Source: GWE2-42-39 sp963662895 (GTDB lineage Bacteria > Bacteroidota > Bacteroidia > Bacteroidales > Prolixibacteraceae). Taken from it: 64,000 bases of DNA. The stretch is from contig OY759982.1 of assembly GCA_963662895.1 (NCBI GenBank), positions 992,001 through 1,056,000 of the forward strand, given 5' to 3'. A program made the translations under genes and the position numbers. The notes beneath the pieces were generated by a model, which worked only from the letters and a program-made list of their open reading frames with translations, did not search any database and had not been told where the DNA came from. Below, piece by piece: positions 44,755 through 53,421 of this stretch. Positions within the stretch are counted from its first letter, which is position 1, and every line of letters starts with the position of its first letter.

Positions 44755-46416
44755 ATGAGAAAAAATAATAAAGGACTTATTAAAGCAGTAAATATACTGT
44801 TCTTGTTTATACTTACTACTAATTTGTATGGCAAGGGCAACAGCGTTTCTGATTCGTTATGTACCCACCGGATCATAAGAGGAAATAAAGGTGAAATTTT
44901 GCCTTGGTATAAGCCTGAAGAAAATGGGGCAGCCTATTCTCATGTTATAAAACTGGCATCAGAATTTATAAAAAACGATGTACCTGCCGAGCCGGAAACG
45001 GGTTTCAAATTATATTACCTGTTTTGCGAATTTCAGGGGCCTGAGTACAACAAAGATTTTTACAAAGGGATAACTGGCAGGAAAACTTTGCCGCATAACC
45101 CGGCTTGTGTATTTGCAGGTTTTACAGAAAGTCTGGGAGTTAAATACCGGATATATTCCGGTGATGAGTCCTATCTTGAGATTGTGCGTAAATGCCTTGA
45201 CCACATGTTGAAAAACGGAACGACGCCGGCATCGTGGGTTTGGGGCAATTGCCCTTATGCCAGTTCTTTTCCTGGAGATACCGTTTATTCAGGAACAGGT
45301 TTTTGGGAAATAGGGCGTGGCGATGGTCAATATGTTATAGAGCCTGACAAGGTGGGAGAAATGGGAGTTGCCTATCTTCAGTTCTATGAAATTACGGAAG
45401 AACCTGTTTACCTGGAAGCAGCATGTCATTGCGCTAATGCTTTGGAGAAAAATATCAGGGAGGGAAGTTACAGTCGTTCTCCCTGGCCTTTCAGAGTGCA
45501 GGCAAGAGTGGGGGATGTATTGGAACAATATTGCTCCAATGTATTACCCCCGGTGAGGTTGTTCGATGAGTTGATACGGATAAAGGAACAGGCGAATATC
45601 AGCCGTGAGGATATCGAGGCGTATAAAAAAGTAAGAGATATGGCCTGGAACTGGATGTTTTCAACAGAAGGGCCAATGAAGACTTACGTATGGAAAGGTT
45701 ATTTTGAGGATGTTCTATGGGATAACAATAATGAAAACAGGGTACAGGTTACGCCTATGGAAGTGGCGCGCTACCTCATTCAGCACACCGGATACGACCC
45801 AAATTATAAAGAGAATGTAACTGCACTGATAGGCTGGTGCGATGGCGTGTTCGGTACAGATGGGGCCAAAGGATATAATGCACAAAGTGAACAGCTAAAA
45901 TGTTTCCAGCCGATGGGCAGTCATACAGCCCGCTATGCCTCGGTGTGCGCCATGTGGTATGCTGCAGGGGGAGGAGATTGGTATAAAACAGAAGCTTTTG
46001 AAAATTTCAACTGGGCCACTTACTGTACAAGTAAGAAAGGTGTCGTGTCGGTTGGAACCGGTTGGTCAGGCTCGTGGTTTTCCGATGGTTACGGTGATTA
46101 CATTAAGCATTTTATCGACGGGATGGCTGCAATCCCGGAATGGGCCCCTGCAGACGAAAACCATTTGCTTGGTTCTGAGTCGGTTGTTCAGCACATCAGC
46201 TATGGTGACAAGGAGATCATTTACAAGACATATCATCCTGCCTCAAGCGAAGTATTGCGGTTAACAGCTATGCCCCGGAAAATTGCTGTTGATGGTATAG
46301 AGCTAAAACGCAAGGATGATCTAAAATCAGATGGATGGAATTGGAAAAAACTGGATAAAGGTGGTGTTTTACGGATTGTCCGTTCTTCCGGGCGAGAGGT
46401 GAAAATAAGCCTGTAA
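44755..46416 (+). CDS. Secreted protein of the same ILPWY family (copy 2)
   Basis: The 553-residue paralogue has the signal VNILFLFILTTNLYGKG and the opening GEILPWYKPEENGAAYSHVI. Equivalents of the copy-1 blocks are KGYFEDVLWDNNNENRVQVT, GSHTARYASVCAMWYAAGGG and WFSDGYGDYIKHFIDGMAAI, while overall divergence is large. Shared acidic and aromatic positions (FEDV, SHT-R, DGYGDY) are the best candidates for an active site. No membrane segment other than the signal was seen. Its nearness to the DeoR-controlled sugar operon links the ILPWY family to that pathway. Confidence 0.6.
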   Translation: MRKNNKGLIKAVNILFLFILTTNLYGKGNSVSDSLCTHRIIRGNKGEILPWYKPEENGAAYSHVIKLASEFIKNDVPAEPETGFKLYYLFCEFQGPEYNKDFYKGITGRKTLPHNPACVFAGFTESLGVKYRIYSGDESYLEIVRKCLDHMLKNGTTPASWVWGNCPYASSFPGDTVYSGTGFWEIGRGDGQYVIEPDKVGEMGVAYLQFYEITEEPVYLEAACHCANALEKNIREGSYSRSPWPFRVQARVGDVLEQYCSNVLPPVRLFDELIRIKEQANISREDIEAYKKVRDMAWNWMFSTEGPMKTYVWKGYFEDVLWDNNNENRVQVTPMEVARYLIQHTGYDPNYKENVTALIGWCDGVFGTDGAKGYNAQSEQLKCFQPMGSHTARYASVCAMWYAAGGGDWYKTEAFENFNWATYCTSKKGVVSVGTGWSGSWFSDGYGDYIKHFIDGMAAIPEWAPADENHLLGSESVVQHISYGDKEIIYKTYHPASSEVLRLTAMPRKIAVDGIELKRKDDLKSDGWNWKKLDKGGVLRIVRSSGREVKISL

Positions 46417-46445
46417 CGTTCATTCTTGTACTGTAATTGATTTTA

Positions 46446-46556
46446 ATGAGGAAAGAGATTGCATCTGAATTAGCCGGAGAGTCATTGAATCCAGAAGAAT
46501 TTTGGTACTCCTTTGCCCGATATATTCCTTGGTTTTTTAGAAAAAATATTCATTAA
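46446..46556 (+). CDS. Possible small protein of 36 residues (or relic)
   Basis: An ATG-started frame encodes 36 residues, including ELAGESLNPEEFWYSFARYI and the end PWFFRKNIH. The composition is protein-like (mixed charged and aromatic residues). Its stop codon lies directly in front of the first TGATC repeat of the presumed operator. I see no ribosome-binding site and no family. It may equally be the end of a lost gene. Confidence 0.2.
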   Translation: MRKEIASELAGESLNPEEFWYSFARYIPWFFRKNIH

Positions 46557-46557
46557 A

Positions 46558-46597
46558 TGATCGTATATGATCAAATATGATTATTTTTGATCGATGT
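46558..46597 (+). promoter_or_regulatory. Four 10-bp-phased TGATC-type repeats, probable operator of the DeoR regulator
   Basis: TGATCGTATA, TGATCAAATA, TGATTATTTT and TGATCGATGT follow each other without gap, so TGATC/T recurs at 46558, 46568, 46578 and 46588. This spacing of exactly one helical turn puts all recognition units on one DNA face. The block ends 22 nt before the start of the DeoR-type gene. Autoregulation is typical of that family; a TGTATTTG stretch after it (about 46605-46612) resembles a -7 box. Confidence 0.6.
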
Positions 46598-46619
46598 AAA
46601 TGAATGTATTTGAACGATT

Positions 46620-47384
46620 ATGATTGCTGAAAAAAGAAAGAAACTAATTGTTGAGTTGTTAAATAATGCAGAAACTGTTACAATACAGGATATTGTAGAT
46701 AAATTTAATGTTTCGCCAATTACAGCCAGACGTGATTTGACTGATTTGGAAAAAAAAGGACTTCTGGTGAGAACTCATGGAGGTGCAGTTAAGCTGGATG
46801 AAAGTGCTAACAGTTTACTTTTTTTCGATCAAAAGGTTGAACACAGTAAGGAAAAAAAAGAGGAGATATGCAGAATAGCTGCTAAATATATTAATGATAA
46901 TGATACGATATTCATAGATTGCGGATCGACCATTTTCCGCATCTGTAAGTACGTTAAGGATGTAAAAAATTTAATCATTATTACCAACTCCCTGCCGGTT
47001 GTTTCTGAGTTAATGACAGTAAATGATATAAAAATCAATTTAGTTGGAGGAGAGGTAGATCAGCAGCGCAGGGCTGTTTATGGTAGTGTTGCCGAAAAGT
47101 TTATATCTGGTTATTATGCAGATAAAGCGTTTATCGGGGCGGATGGCGTGTCTCTTGAACATGGACTGACATCCTATGATGAGAAAGAATCGTCCGTTAC
47201 CAAAGCAATGGCCCACTATTCCGGCGAAGTGTTTTTACTTTGCGATTCTTCCAAGATTGAGAAAAGGACTTACCTTAAGTTTGCTCCTCTTGATATTGTT
47301 GATCATTTTATTACTGATTCAGGGATAGACAAAAAAGATTTGGATAATTATAAAAAAAGTGGGCTTGATGTCATTACTGGCTGA
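46620..47384 (+). CDS. DeoR/GlpR-family transcriptional regulator
   Basis: The 254-residue protein has an N-terminal winged helix (TVTIQDIVDKFNVSPITARR, then DLEKKGLLVRTHGGAVKL) matching the DeoR signature. Its DeoR-C sensor domain contains DCGSTIFRI, GGEVDQQRRAVYGS, KAFIGADGVSLEHGLTS and LLCDSSKIEKRTYLKF. DeoR-C domains are relatives of sugar-phosphate isomerases and normally bind a phosphorylated sugar, which relieves repression. Given its place in front of an isomerase, kinase and aldolase set, it very likely represses that operon until an intermediate (for example a ketose phosphate) accumulates. Confidence 0.92.
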   Translation: MIAEKRKKLIVELLNNAETVTIQDIVDKFNVSPITARRDLTDLEKKGLLVRTHGGAVKLDESANSLLFFDQKVEHSKEKKEEICRIAAKYINDNDTIFIDCGSTIFRICKYVKDVKNLIIITNSLPVVSELMTVNDIKINLVGGEVDQQRRAVYGSVAEKFISGYYADKAFIGADGVSLEHGLTSYDEKESSVTKAMAHYSGEVFLLCDSSKIEKRTYLKFAPLDIVDHFITDSGIDKKDLDNYKKSGLDVITG

Positions 47385-47464
47385 TTTTTCCTCGTTGCTG
47401 AAGCATATAAAAGAAATTCAGTAAAGTATGAAAATTGTATGAAGTAAATTAAAATTAAGAGCAT

Positions 47465-48272
47465 ATGGAAATAAAGATAGATATAGGATTTATAGTCCTT
47501 TTGGGGATTCTCGTGTTTTTTTCTGAATGCGAAAGAAAGGCCACATTCTGCCGTGAGATTGATGCTGCCTGGGTTCATAGTGATAAGGATACGGTTATTG
47601 GTGATTCGATAATGTACCATCCAGTCCGTCTTGATGAGAAAGGGGTAATTCTCCCTTGGTACTCATCAAACCTGGGGCAGTCGTACGATACTGTTATTAA
47701 ATTGGTGTGGGATTTTTGGAACAAGATGGAGCTTGATTCCATAAGAAAACAGGGGAACAAAAATACCTTAACGCATCTGTCAAAATTGCCAATACCTTGG
47801 CTTCAAAAATCCGATCAGGCGACAATGACCGTTCTCCATGGCCTTTTAAAGTTTAGGCAGAAACCGGGCAGATTGGTTTTTACAAAACTAAATCAGGTAC
47901 ATTACCATCTACATATACAACAAACTATACTAGAGCCCTTGAAATGTTCAATGCTTTAATATCGCTTGGTGTGGGCGATACTGCAGCTTACCGGAAATCA
48001 TTTGAACTTACGCTGAACTGGCTTAAGGAATATCCGGCTAAAACTAATAAATGGGGGCCTTTTTTCGAAGATATTTCCGTTTGGTCAGATACTCAGATCA
48101 ATGCAGTCACCTATGCGATGTTTTTAATGGAACATCCCGAATATGATATAAACTGGAAGCAAACAGTAAAAAGTATTTTTGAATGGGTGCACAAAGAACT
48201 GGGCAACAAGGAATTTATGAAATATTGAAAATCAAACAAGCCAAAGGAAATAGAATCGAAATCATCAAATAA
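47465..48272 (+). pseudogene. Decayed third copy of the ILPWY-family secreted protein
   Basis: The first part (47465 to about 47750) encodes a signal region and VILPWYSSNLGQSYDTVIKL, then VWDFWNKMELDSIR. A large internal part is missing. Frame-shifted sequence follows that equals the middle of the copy at 42926 (SPWPFKV..., GPFFEDISVWSDTQINAVTY, HKELGNKEFMKY). After that stop another jump leads to LKIKQAKGNRIEIIK, matching the C-terminus LVIRHTTGKHIIITK of copy 1. Three pieces in different frames and two deletions show that the gene is dead. Separate frames at 47465-47959 and 47944-48228 should not be read as genes. Confidence 0.85.
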
Positions 48273-48276
48273 TACA

Positions 48277-48870
48277 ATGAAAGAAGAATCTCTGAAATTA
48301 TCAAAAGAGTCTTTACAAATTGAAAGTAAGGCGGTATCAGACATTTGTGGATATCTGGATGTGAAAATATTTGGCAAGGCTGTCGATGTTTTAAGCACCT
48401 GTCCGAAAATAATTACCTGCGCCAGTGGCTCATCGGGCATTGCGGCAAAGAAATTTGCCCATTCGTTATGCTGTATTGAGAGGAACGCCCAGTTCCTTAG
48501 TCCGGCAGAAGCCATTCACGGGGGAATGGGGTGTATCAAAAAGGGAGATGCTGTTGTTATTGTTTCCCGTGGAGGGAAAACTGTAGAACTGCTTCCAATC
48601 ATTGATGTGTGCAACAAGAAGGAAGCAGTGCTAGTTGCCGTAACCGAAAATTTGCATTCCCCCCTTGCTGATAAGGCACAGATTGTGGTTCCCCTGAAAA
48701 TTGAAAGGGAAAGCGATAAATACAATATGATGGCCACTGCCAGTTTTATGGCTACAGTAGCCCTTTTCGATGCCATGCTGGTTGCGGTTATGGAAGAAAC
48801 AGGTTATAGGAAGGAACAGTTTTCATTTATACATCCAGGTGGTGCTGTGGGGGAAAGGTTAAATAAATAA
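48277..48870 (+). CDS. SIS-domain sugar-phosphate isomerase (KpsF/GutQ-like, no CBS domains)
   Basis: The 197-residue protein consists of one SIS domain: ITCASGSSGIAAKKFAHSLC, PAEAIHGGMGCIKKGDAVVI, VSRGGKTVELLPIIDVC and the terminal HPGGAVGERL, which is characteristic of the arabinose-5-phosphate isomerase group. The usual C-terminal CBS pair is absent. KpsF/GutQ enzymes interconvert ribulose 5-phosphate and arabinose 5-phosphate. In this catabolic operon a ketose/aldose phosphate isomerisation is likely, but a 3-hexulose-6-phosphate-type reaction cannot be excluded. The gene follows the relic by 4 nt. Confidence 0.8.
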   Translation: MKEESLKLSKESLQIESKAVSDICGYLDVKIFGKAVDVLSTCPKIITCASGSSGIAAKKFAHSLCCIERNAQFLSPAEAIHGGMGCIKKGDAVVIVSRGGKTVELLPIIDVCNKKEAVLVAVTENLHSPLADKAQIVVPLKIERESDKYNMMATASFMATVALFDAMLVAVMEETGYRKEQFSFIHPGGAVGERLNK

Positions 48871-48892
48871 AATATTATCAAAATAGATAAAA

Positions 48893-49708
48893 ATGAATGG
48901 AAAAGATTTAAGGATAGAAAAACTATTCAACAAAGGGAAGAATGCAGTAATTGTAGCTATTGACCACGGTATGTTTGACGGGCCTATCCCGGGGATGGTA
49001 GATATGGAGAAAACAGCCGGTAAAATCGATTCGTGTGTTGATGGGGTGTTGTTAAGTCCGGGAATGCTCAAGAGGATCCGTCCTGCTTTTAATTACAAGG
49101 GCGCTCCGATGCCGATTGTCAGGCTGAACTGGAGCTCGGTTTATTGTTTTCACTGGAATTACAACGAAGCATATTCAGTTATGGCGCAAACCGTGGAAGA
49201 AGCTGTTGCAAACGGTGCCGAAACGGTATTGGTATCTTTAACATTACAGACCGGCAGTGAAAAAAATGATACCGAAAACGTTAAGGTTTACAGCCGGTTG
49301 GTAAACGATGCAGATAAGCTTGGGATACCAATTATTGGTGAATATTTTCCTGCATATTCCGATACCATTTCGAAAGAACAGATGCATAACCAGGTTTTTG
49401 CAAGTTGCCGGATATTAAGCGAGTTGGGTTGTGATATGATAAAAACTTTTTATACACATGATTTTAAAAAGGTAACCGGAAGTTGTCCGGTTCCTGTTTT
49501 TGGTCTTGGGGCAGAAAAGAAACCGACCCAACAGGAAGCCCTGCAACTGGCTGCTGATGAAATCAGGGACGGGGCCAGAGGAGTTGTTTTCGGCCGGAAT
49601 GCCATACAAGTTCCTAATCCCGTTATGTTCCAGCAGGCCCTGTGCGATGTGGTTAAGGAAGGAGTTTTGCCACAACAGGCAGTTGATAAATATAAAATAT
49701 CAGATTAA
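48893..49708 (+). CDS. LsrF/DhnA-family class I aldolase
   Basis: The 271-residue TIM-barrel enzyme carries AIDHGMFDGPIPGM at the first strand. DMIKTFYTHDF holds the Schiff-base lysine (Lys 184), followed by PVPVFGLGAEK and VVFGRNAIQVPNP. The family includes DhnA-type fructose-bisphosphate aldolase, LsrF (3-hydroxy-2,4-pentadione-5-phosphate thiolase) and ADH synthase. Placement after a SIS isomerase and before an FGGY kinase suggests it cleaves a phosphorylated ketose to DHAP or a related fragment and an aldehyde. No lsr genes are nearby, so an LsrF role is less likely. Confidence 0.85.
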   Translation: MNGKDLRIEKLFNKGKNAVIVAIDHGMFDGPIPGMVDMEKTAGKIDSCVDGVLLSPGMLKRIRPAFNYKGAPMPIVRLNWSSVYCFHWNYNEAYSVMAQTVEEAVANGAETVLVSLTLQTGSEKNDTENVKVYSRLVNDADKLGIPIIGEYFPAYSDTISKEQMHNQVFASCRILSELGCDMIKTFYTHDFKKVTGSCPVPVFGLGAEKKPTQQEALQLAADEIRDGARGVVFGRNAIQVPNPVMFQQALCDVVKEGVLPQQAVDKYKISD

Positions 49709-49723
49709 CAAAGGTTTTTTACC

Positions 49724-51253
49724 ATGAAGACACCGGTTGCTTCGTATGTGATTGGCATTGATGCAGGGACGACTTCTGTTAAAGGAATTCTGGCGGATCG
49801 GGAAGGGAATCTTGTTGAATTTGCCAAACAGGAATATATGCTGGATACGGATCAGCAGGATATTTGTGAACTTGATCCTGAAATTTACTGGAACGTTACC
49901 TGTTCCATTATCCGGGAACTTGTAAGCAAAGCAGGGATTGCCCCTTCTTCTGTTGCCGGGATTGCCTTTTCCAGCCAGGGTGAAACTTTAATTCCGGTCG
50001 ACTGTACGGGCAAACCCTTGCGGAAAGCAATAGTGTGGCTGGATAACCGTTCGGTAAAAGAGGCAAATGAAATAAAAGATAAGTTTGGTTCTCAGTATAT
50101 TATGGATATTACCGGACAGCCGGAGGTTTTGCCGACCTGGCCTGCTACCCGTATCCTCTGGCTGAAGAAAAATGAGCCTTCTGTTTTTAGCCGGGTGGGC
50201 AAATACCTGTTGGTCGAAGATTTTCTTCTGTTCCAGATGACGGGCAAGTATTGCACTGAGCATTCGCTTGTCTCTTCAACCTTGTATTTCGATATTCAAA
50301 GAAAACAGTGGTGGCATGAAATGCTTGACTTCATTGGTATTTCTGAAGATCAATTACCCGGATTGTTCCTGTCCGGGAAACCAATCGGAAACATCACTGC
50401 AAAGGCTTCTTCTGAAACCGGATTAAGTACAAAAACCCTATGTGTTACCGGAGCATACGATCATCCTGCCGGGGCAATCGGTTCGGGAAACATAAAGAGC
50501 GGTGACGTGACCTTAACCATCGGGGCTTCTATGGCCATGTGTGTAGCCATTGACAAACCAGTTTCTGATTTGTCGTTAAAACTGCCGTGCCAGTGCCATG
50601 CCATCAACGGTTTGTATTTTTTACTGCCTTACGGACAAACTGCCGGTATGGTGCTGAAGTGGTTTAAAGATGAATTTTGTCAGCCGGAAATTGAAGAAGC
50701 CACCCGGAAGAAGCAGGATCCGTACGATTTATTGGTCAGTCAGGCGGAAAAAATTGCTCCGGGGGCTGACGGACTGGTCATGCTGCCCCATCTGATGGGG
50801 GCCGGTTCCCCTGAATTTAATCCGGACGCAAAAGGGGCTTTTGCCGGTATTAAGATGGGAATGGGGAAAGGGCATTTTGCCAGGGCGATCATTGAATCGG
50901 TTTCGTTAATGGTACGTCACAACCTTGAAACCATGGATGAGAAAGGTATTGTAATAAAAGATGTCCATTTTCTCGGGGGAGCATCCAAAAACAGCCTGTG
51001 GAGCCAGGTTTTAGCTGATGTGACCGGATTGCCGGTTGTAACACTTTCAAATGCAGAAAATTCGGCGATGGGAGCTTGTCTGTTGGCGGGCACCGGTACC
51101 GGACTTTTTCAGAATATAAAAACAGCTTGTAGCACTTCGGTTAAAATACGCTCAAGGTTCGAACCTGACAGAAAAAAACACGGGTTGTACAATGATATTT
51201 ACAAGAAGTACCTGTATCTCTGTTCATCGCTTGAAGGTTTCTGGAATTTATAA
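49724..51253 (+). CDS. FGGY-family carbohydrate kinase (xylulokinase-like)
   Basis: The 509-residue protein begins with the ATP-binding phosphate-1 motif IGIDAGTTSVKGILAD. It continues with AIVWLDNRS, VTGAYDHPAGAIGSGNIKSG and the C-terminal FGGY block HFLGGASKNSLWSQVLADVT. It phosphorylates a ketose or polyol using ATP. Overall it resembles xylulokinases, but FGGY substrate specificity does not follow simple sequence motifs. The next gene supplies an aldose-ketose isomerase, so its substrate is probably the ketose made by that enzyme. Confidence 0.9.
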   Translation: MKTPVASYVIGIDAGTTSVKGILADREGNLVEFAKQEYMLDTDQQDICELDPEIYWNVTCSIIRELVSKAGIAPSSVAGIAFSSQGETLIPVDCTGKPLRKAIVWLDNRSVKEANEIKDKFGSQYIMDITGQPEVLPTWPATRILWLKKNEPSVFSRVGKYLLVEDFLLFQMTGKYCTEHSLVSSTLYFDIQRKQWWHEMLDFIGISEDQLPGLFLSGKPIGNITAKASSETGLSTKTLCVTGAYDHPAGAIGSGNIKSGDVTLTIGASMAMCVAIDKPVSDLSLKLPCQCHAINGLYFLLPYGQTAGMVLKWFKDEFCQPEIEEATRKKQDPYDLLVSQAEKIAPGADGLVMLPHLMGAGSPEFNPDAKGAFAGIKMGMGKGHFARAIIESVSLMVRHNLETMDEKGIVIKDVHFLGGASKNSLWSQVLADVTGLPVVTLSNAENSAMGACLLAGTGTGLFQNIKTACSTSVKIRSRFEPDRKKHGLYNDIYKKYLYLCSSLEGFWNL

Positions 51254-51278
51254 TCTGCATAATTTAAAAGATAAAAAG

Positions 51279-52010
51279 ATGACAAAAGCATTGCGGTGTT
51301 TCCTTATTCTCGTGTTTTTACTTAGTTGTCAGACTGTTGTGAGCAAAAAGAATGAAGTTAACTCAAAAACCGATAAAATGAATGTAATTGAACTGATGAA
51401 AAAAAGAATCCTCCTGGATTCCTCGAAAGTATTGTACAACGAACCCTTGAGTACTGAGGGCTTTGAGTCTGGCTGGACAGTCCACCACAGTAAATGGGGT
51501 GTGGAAGATGGCTGGCTGGTTGGTGAGAACAGGGGTAACTGGCCGGGAATGGCTATTCTGAAACAGGATTTCCCGGGCAACGTGCTGGTCGAATTTGAAG
51601 CCCAGACTATTTTACCTTCTTCCCACGACATTAATGTGATGTGGAACGGGGAATGGCTTGATGAGACTGACCAGCGTGGACTGGCTTATGTGGCCGGCTT
51701 GCAGGGCTGGTGGACCGGTAAAGTAGGAATAGAAAAATCAAACGATTACAAATTTATGGTCGGTACCCCTCTGCTTGACTTCGTGCCCGGGAAAATATAC
51801 AAAATCCAGGCAGGAAGTATCGACGGTCATTGTTTCATCTTGGCTAACGGAAAATTACTTCTCGAAGCAATGGACTCGGATCCCATTGATAATCAAAAAT
51901 ACACCAAAGTGGGATTTGAAGCCTATTGCAGCAAGATTAAGATACGCAATATAGTCATCCGGCAAATCAACTGGGAGCCTGTTGACATGAAATACGAACC
52001 GGAATTTTAA
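51279..52010 (+). CDS. DUF1961-like lipoprotein, concanavalin-type fold
   Basis: From the ATG at 51279 the protein has 243 residues; the frame opens further upstream inside the kinase gene, but only this start gives a lipoprotein signal (FLILVFLLSCQTV). The mature part NEPLSTEGFESGWTVHHSKW, then VLVEFEAQTILPSSHDINVM and KIYKIQAGSIDGHCFILANG, is typical of jelly-roll DUF1961 proteins. These bind or cleave carbohydrate. An exported lipoprotein inside a cytosolic catabolic operon suggests it handles the same sugar outside the inner membrane. Confidence 0.65.
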   Translation: MTKALRCFLILVFLLSCQTVVSKKNEVNSKTDKMNVIELMKKRILLDSSKVLYNEPLSTEGFESGWTVHHSKWGVEDGWLVGENRGNWPGMAILKQDFPGNVLVEFEAQTILPSSHDINVMWNGEWLDETDQRGLAYVAGLQGWWTGKVGIEKSNDYKFMVGTPLLDFVPGKIYKIQAGSIDGHCFILANGKLLLEAMDSDPIDNQKYTKVGFEAYCSKIKIRNIVIRQINWEPVDMKYEPEF

Positions 52011-52033
52011 AGTAATCAATAAAAAAAGTAACA

Positions 52034-53410
52034 ATGGAAAAGATAAAAGCAGGATATGTATCCTTTGGCACTATGTTTTATGAACCGGCCAATTTAAAAA
52101 TGATCAGTGCCAGGGCCGAAAAACAATTGATGGATGCAGGATTGGATTTGATACGTACCGATCCTGTTTTCGGGGAAGGACCGGAGCCGGAAAGGGCGAT
52201 AAGGGAACTGAAATCCAGGGAATGGGACTTCCTGTTTGTCAATATTATTAACTGGATTGATACCAGAGGCGTTTTTCGTGTGCTGCATGAATTTCGTAAC
52301 GAACCAATGATTCTTTACAGTTTTGGCGGTTTTACAGACCACGAAGGACAGTTTGGTGAAAAAGGAACCCTTATCTCCCCTGCTGCCGGAGCTGGATCTA
52401 CCTCTTTGCGCTTTCCGATGGAACAGTGGGATATAAAATTTAAATATCTCTATAATGCCCCGGACAGCCCGATGGACATGGAAGGAATCTTGTCATTTGC
52501 CAAGGCTGTTTCAGCCATGAAACGTCTGCGGCATGCCCGGCTGGGAATGATCGGGTATAACGATATGGGACTGTATTCAACCGGGATCAATCCTTCAAAA
52601 TTACGGAACCTGATCGGTCCGGAAATCGAAAGTATGGATATGCTTCAGCTTCAGCGAAAAATGGATGCAATTCCGGATCAGGAAGTCAGAGATGAATCGG
52701 AAAGAGTATCAAAAGACTGGGAGTATCCTCTTGGGGTACCGGAAGCAGAAGTAATCGAAAAAGCCGTTCGTATGTATATGGGAACAGTAGCTTTGTGCCG
52801 GAAAAAAAAATTTGACACCTTTTCTTACAAATGTGTCGATGGTGTAGACCTTGAGATGGGCCTGACCCATGCCATCCCTTCCTCTCTGGTGGCAGATGCC
52901 GGTTACCCGTATGTCGATGAGGATGATCTGGGAAATTCGGTGGCTCAGCTGATGCTGAAATGGATTTCAGGAAAACAGGTTACGTTTATTGAGCATTACG
53001 AACACCATCCTGAATGGATTCTGTTGGGTGAAGACGGTTATTGCCCTTCTGATTTTATTGAAGGGAAGCCTCAGATAAAATATATATCCACGGTACTTCT
53101 CAAGGGAATTGCCCATTGTTCGAATATGAAGAAAGGACGCATGACCCTTGCCTGTCTCTCTGAAACCAACGAGGGGTATCAAATGCACATCGTTACAGGA
53201 GAAGGAAAAGAACGCCCCCGGTGGGTTGAGATGGGCGTGCCGTTACCTTCATGGCCAAGTATCCGGTTTTTTCCTGATGTTCCTGTCCGTCAGGTTTTAG
53301 ACCATGTCCAATCACAGCATTTTGCAGCTGTCTACGGAACGTATGTAAACGAGTTGGTTGATTTGTGCAGGTTGCTGAATATTGAAATTGTTGTGGATTC
53401 AAAGATTTAA
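52034..53410 (+). CDS. L-fucose/L-arabinose isomerase-like aldose-ketose isomerase
   Basis: The 458-residue protein follows the fucose/arabinose isomerase plan: an N-terminal Rossmann-like part (about 1-170, DFLFVNIINWIDTRGVFRVL), a middle part with KKKFDTFSYKCVDGVDLEMG and VDEDDLGNSVAQLMLKWISG carrying acidic metal ligands, and the C-terminal HFAAVYGTYVNELVDLCRLL with the usual His. It is shorter than FucI (about 590) and AraA (about 500) and clearly not orthologous to either. It probably turns an aldose into the ketose used by the FGGY kinase. The sugar is unknown. Confidence 0.75.
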   Translation: MEKIKAGYVSFGTMFYEPANLKMISARAEKQLMDAGLDLIRTDPVFGEGPEPERAIRELKSREWDFLFVNIINWIDTRGVFRVLHEFRNEPMILYSFGGFTDHEGQFGEKGTLISPAAGAGSTSLRFPMEQWDIKFKYLYNAPDSPMDMEGILSFAKAVSAMKRLRHARLGMIGYNDMGLYSTGINPSKLRNLIGPEIESMDMLQLQRKMDAIPDQEVRDESERVSKDWEYPLGVPEAEVIEKAVRMYMGTVALCRKKKFDTFSYKCVDGVDLEMGLTHAIPSSLVADAGYPYVDEDDLGNSVAQLMLKWISGKQVTFIEHYEHHPEWILLGEDGYCPSDFIEGKPQIKYISTVLLKGIAHCSNMKKGRMTLACLSETNEGYQMHIVTGEGKERPRWVEMGVPLPSWPSIRFFPDVPVRQVLDHVQSQHFAAVYGTYVNELVDLCRLLNIEIVVDSKI

Positions 53411-53421
53411 TTTTCCGGCGA

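Noticed and set aside
48893..49708. Assignment of the aldolase as LsrF of an autoinducer-2 pathway
   Set aside because: The catalytic lysine and fold fit LsrF, but no lsrK, lsrR, lsrG or lsr transporter genes are nearby and the neighbours are sugar isomerases and a kinase.
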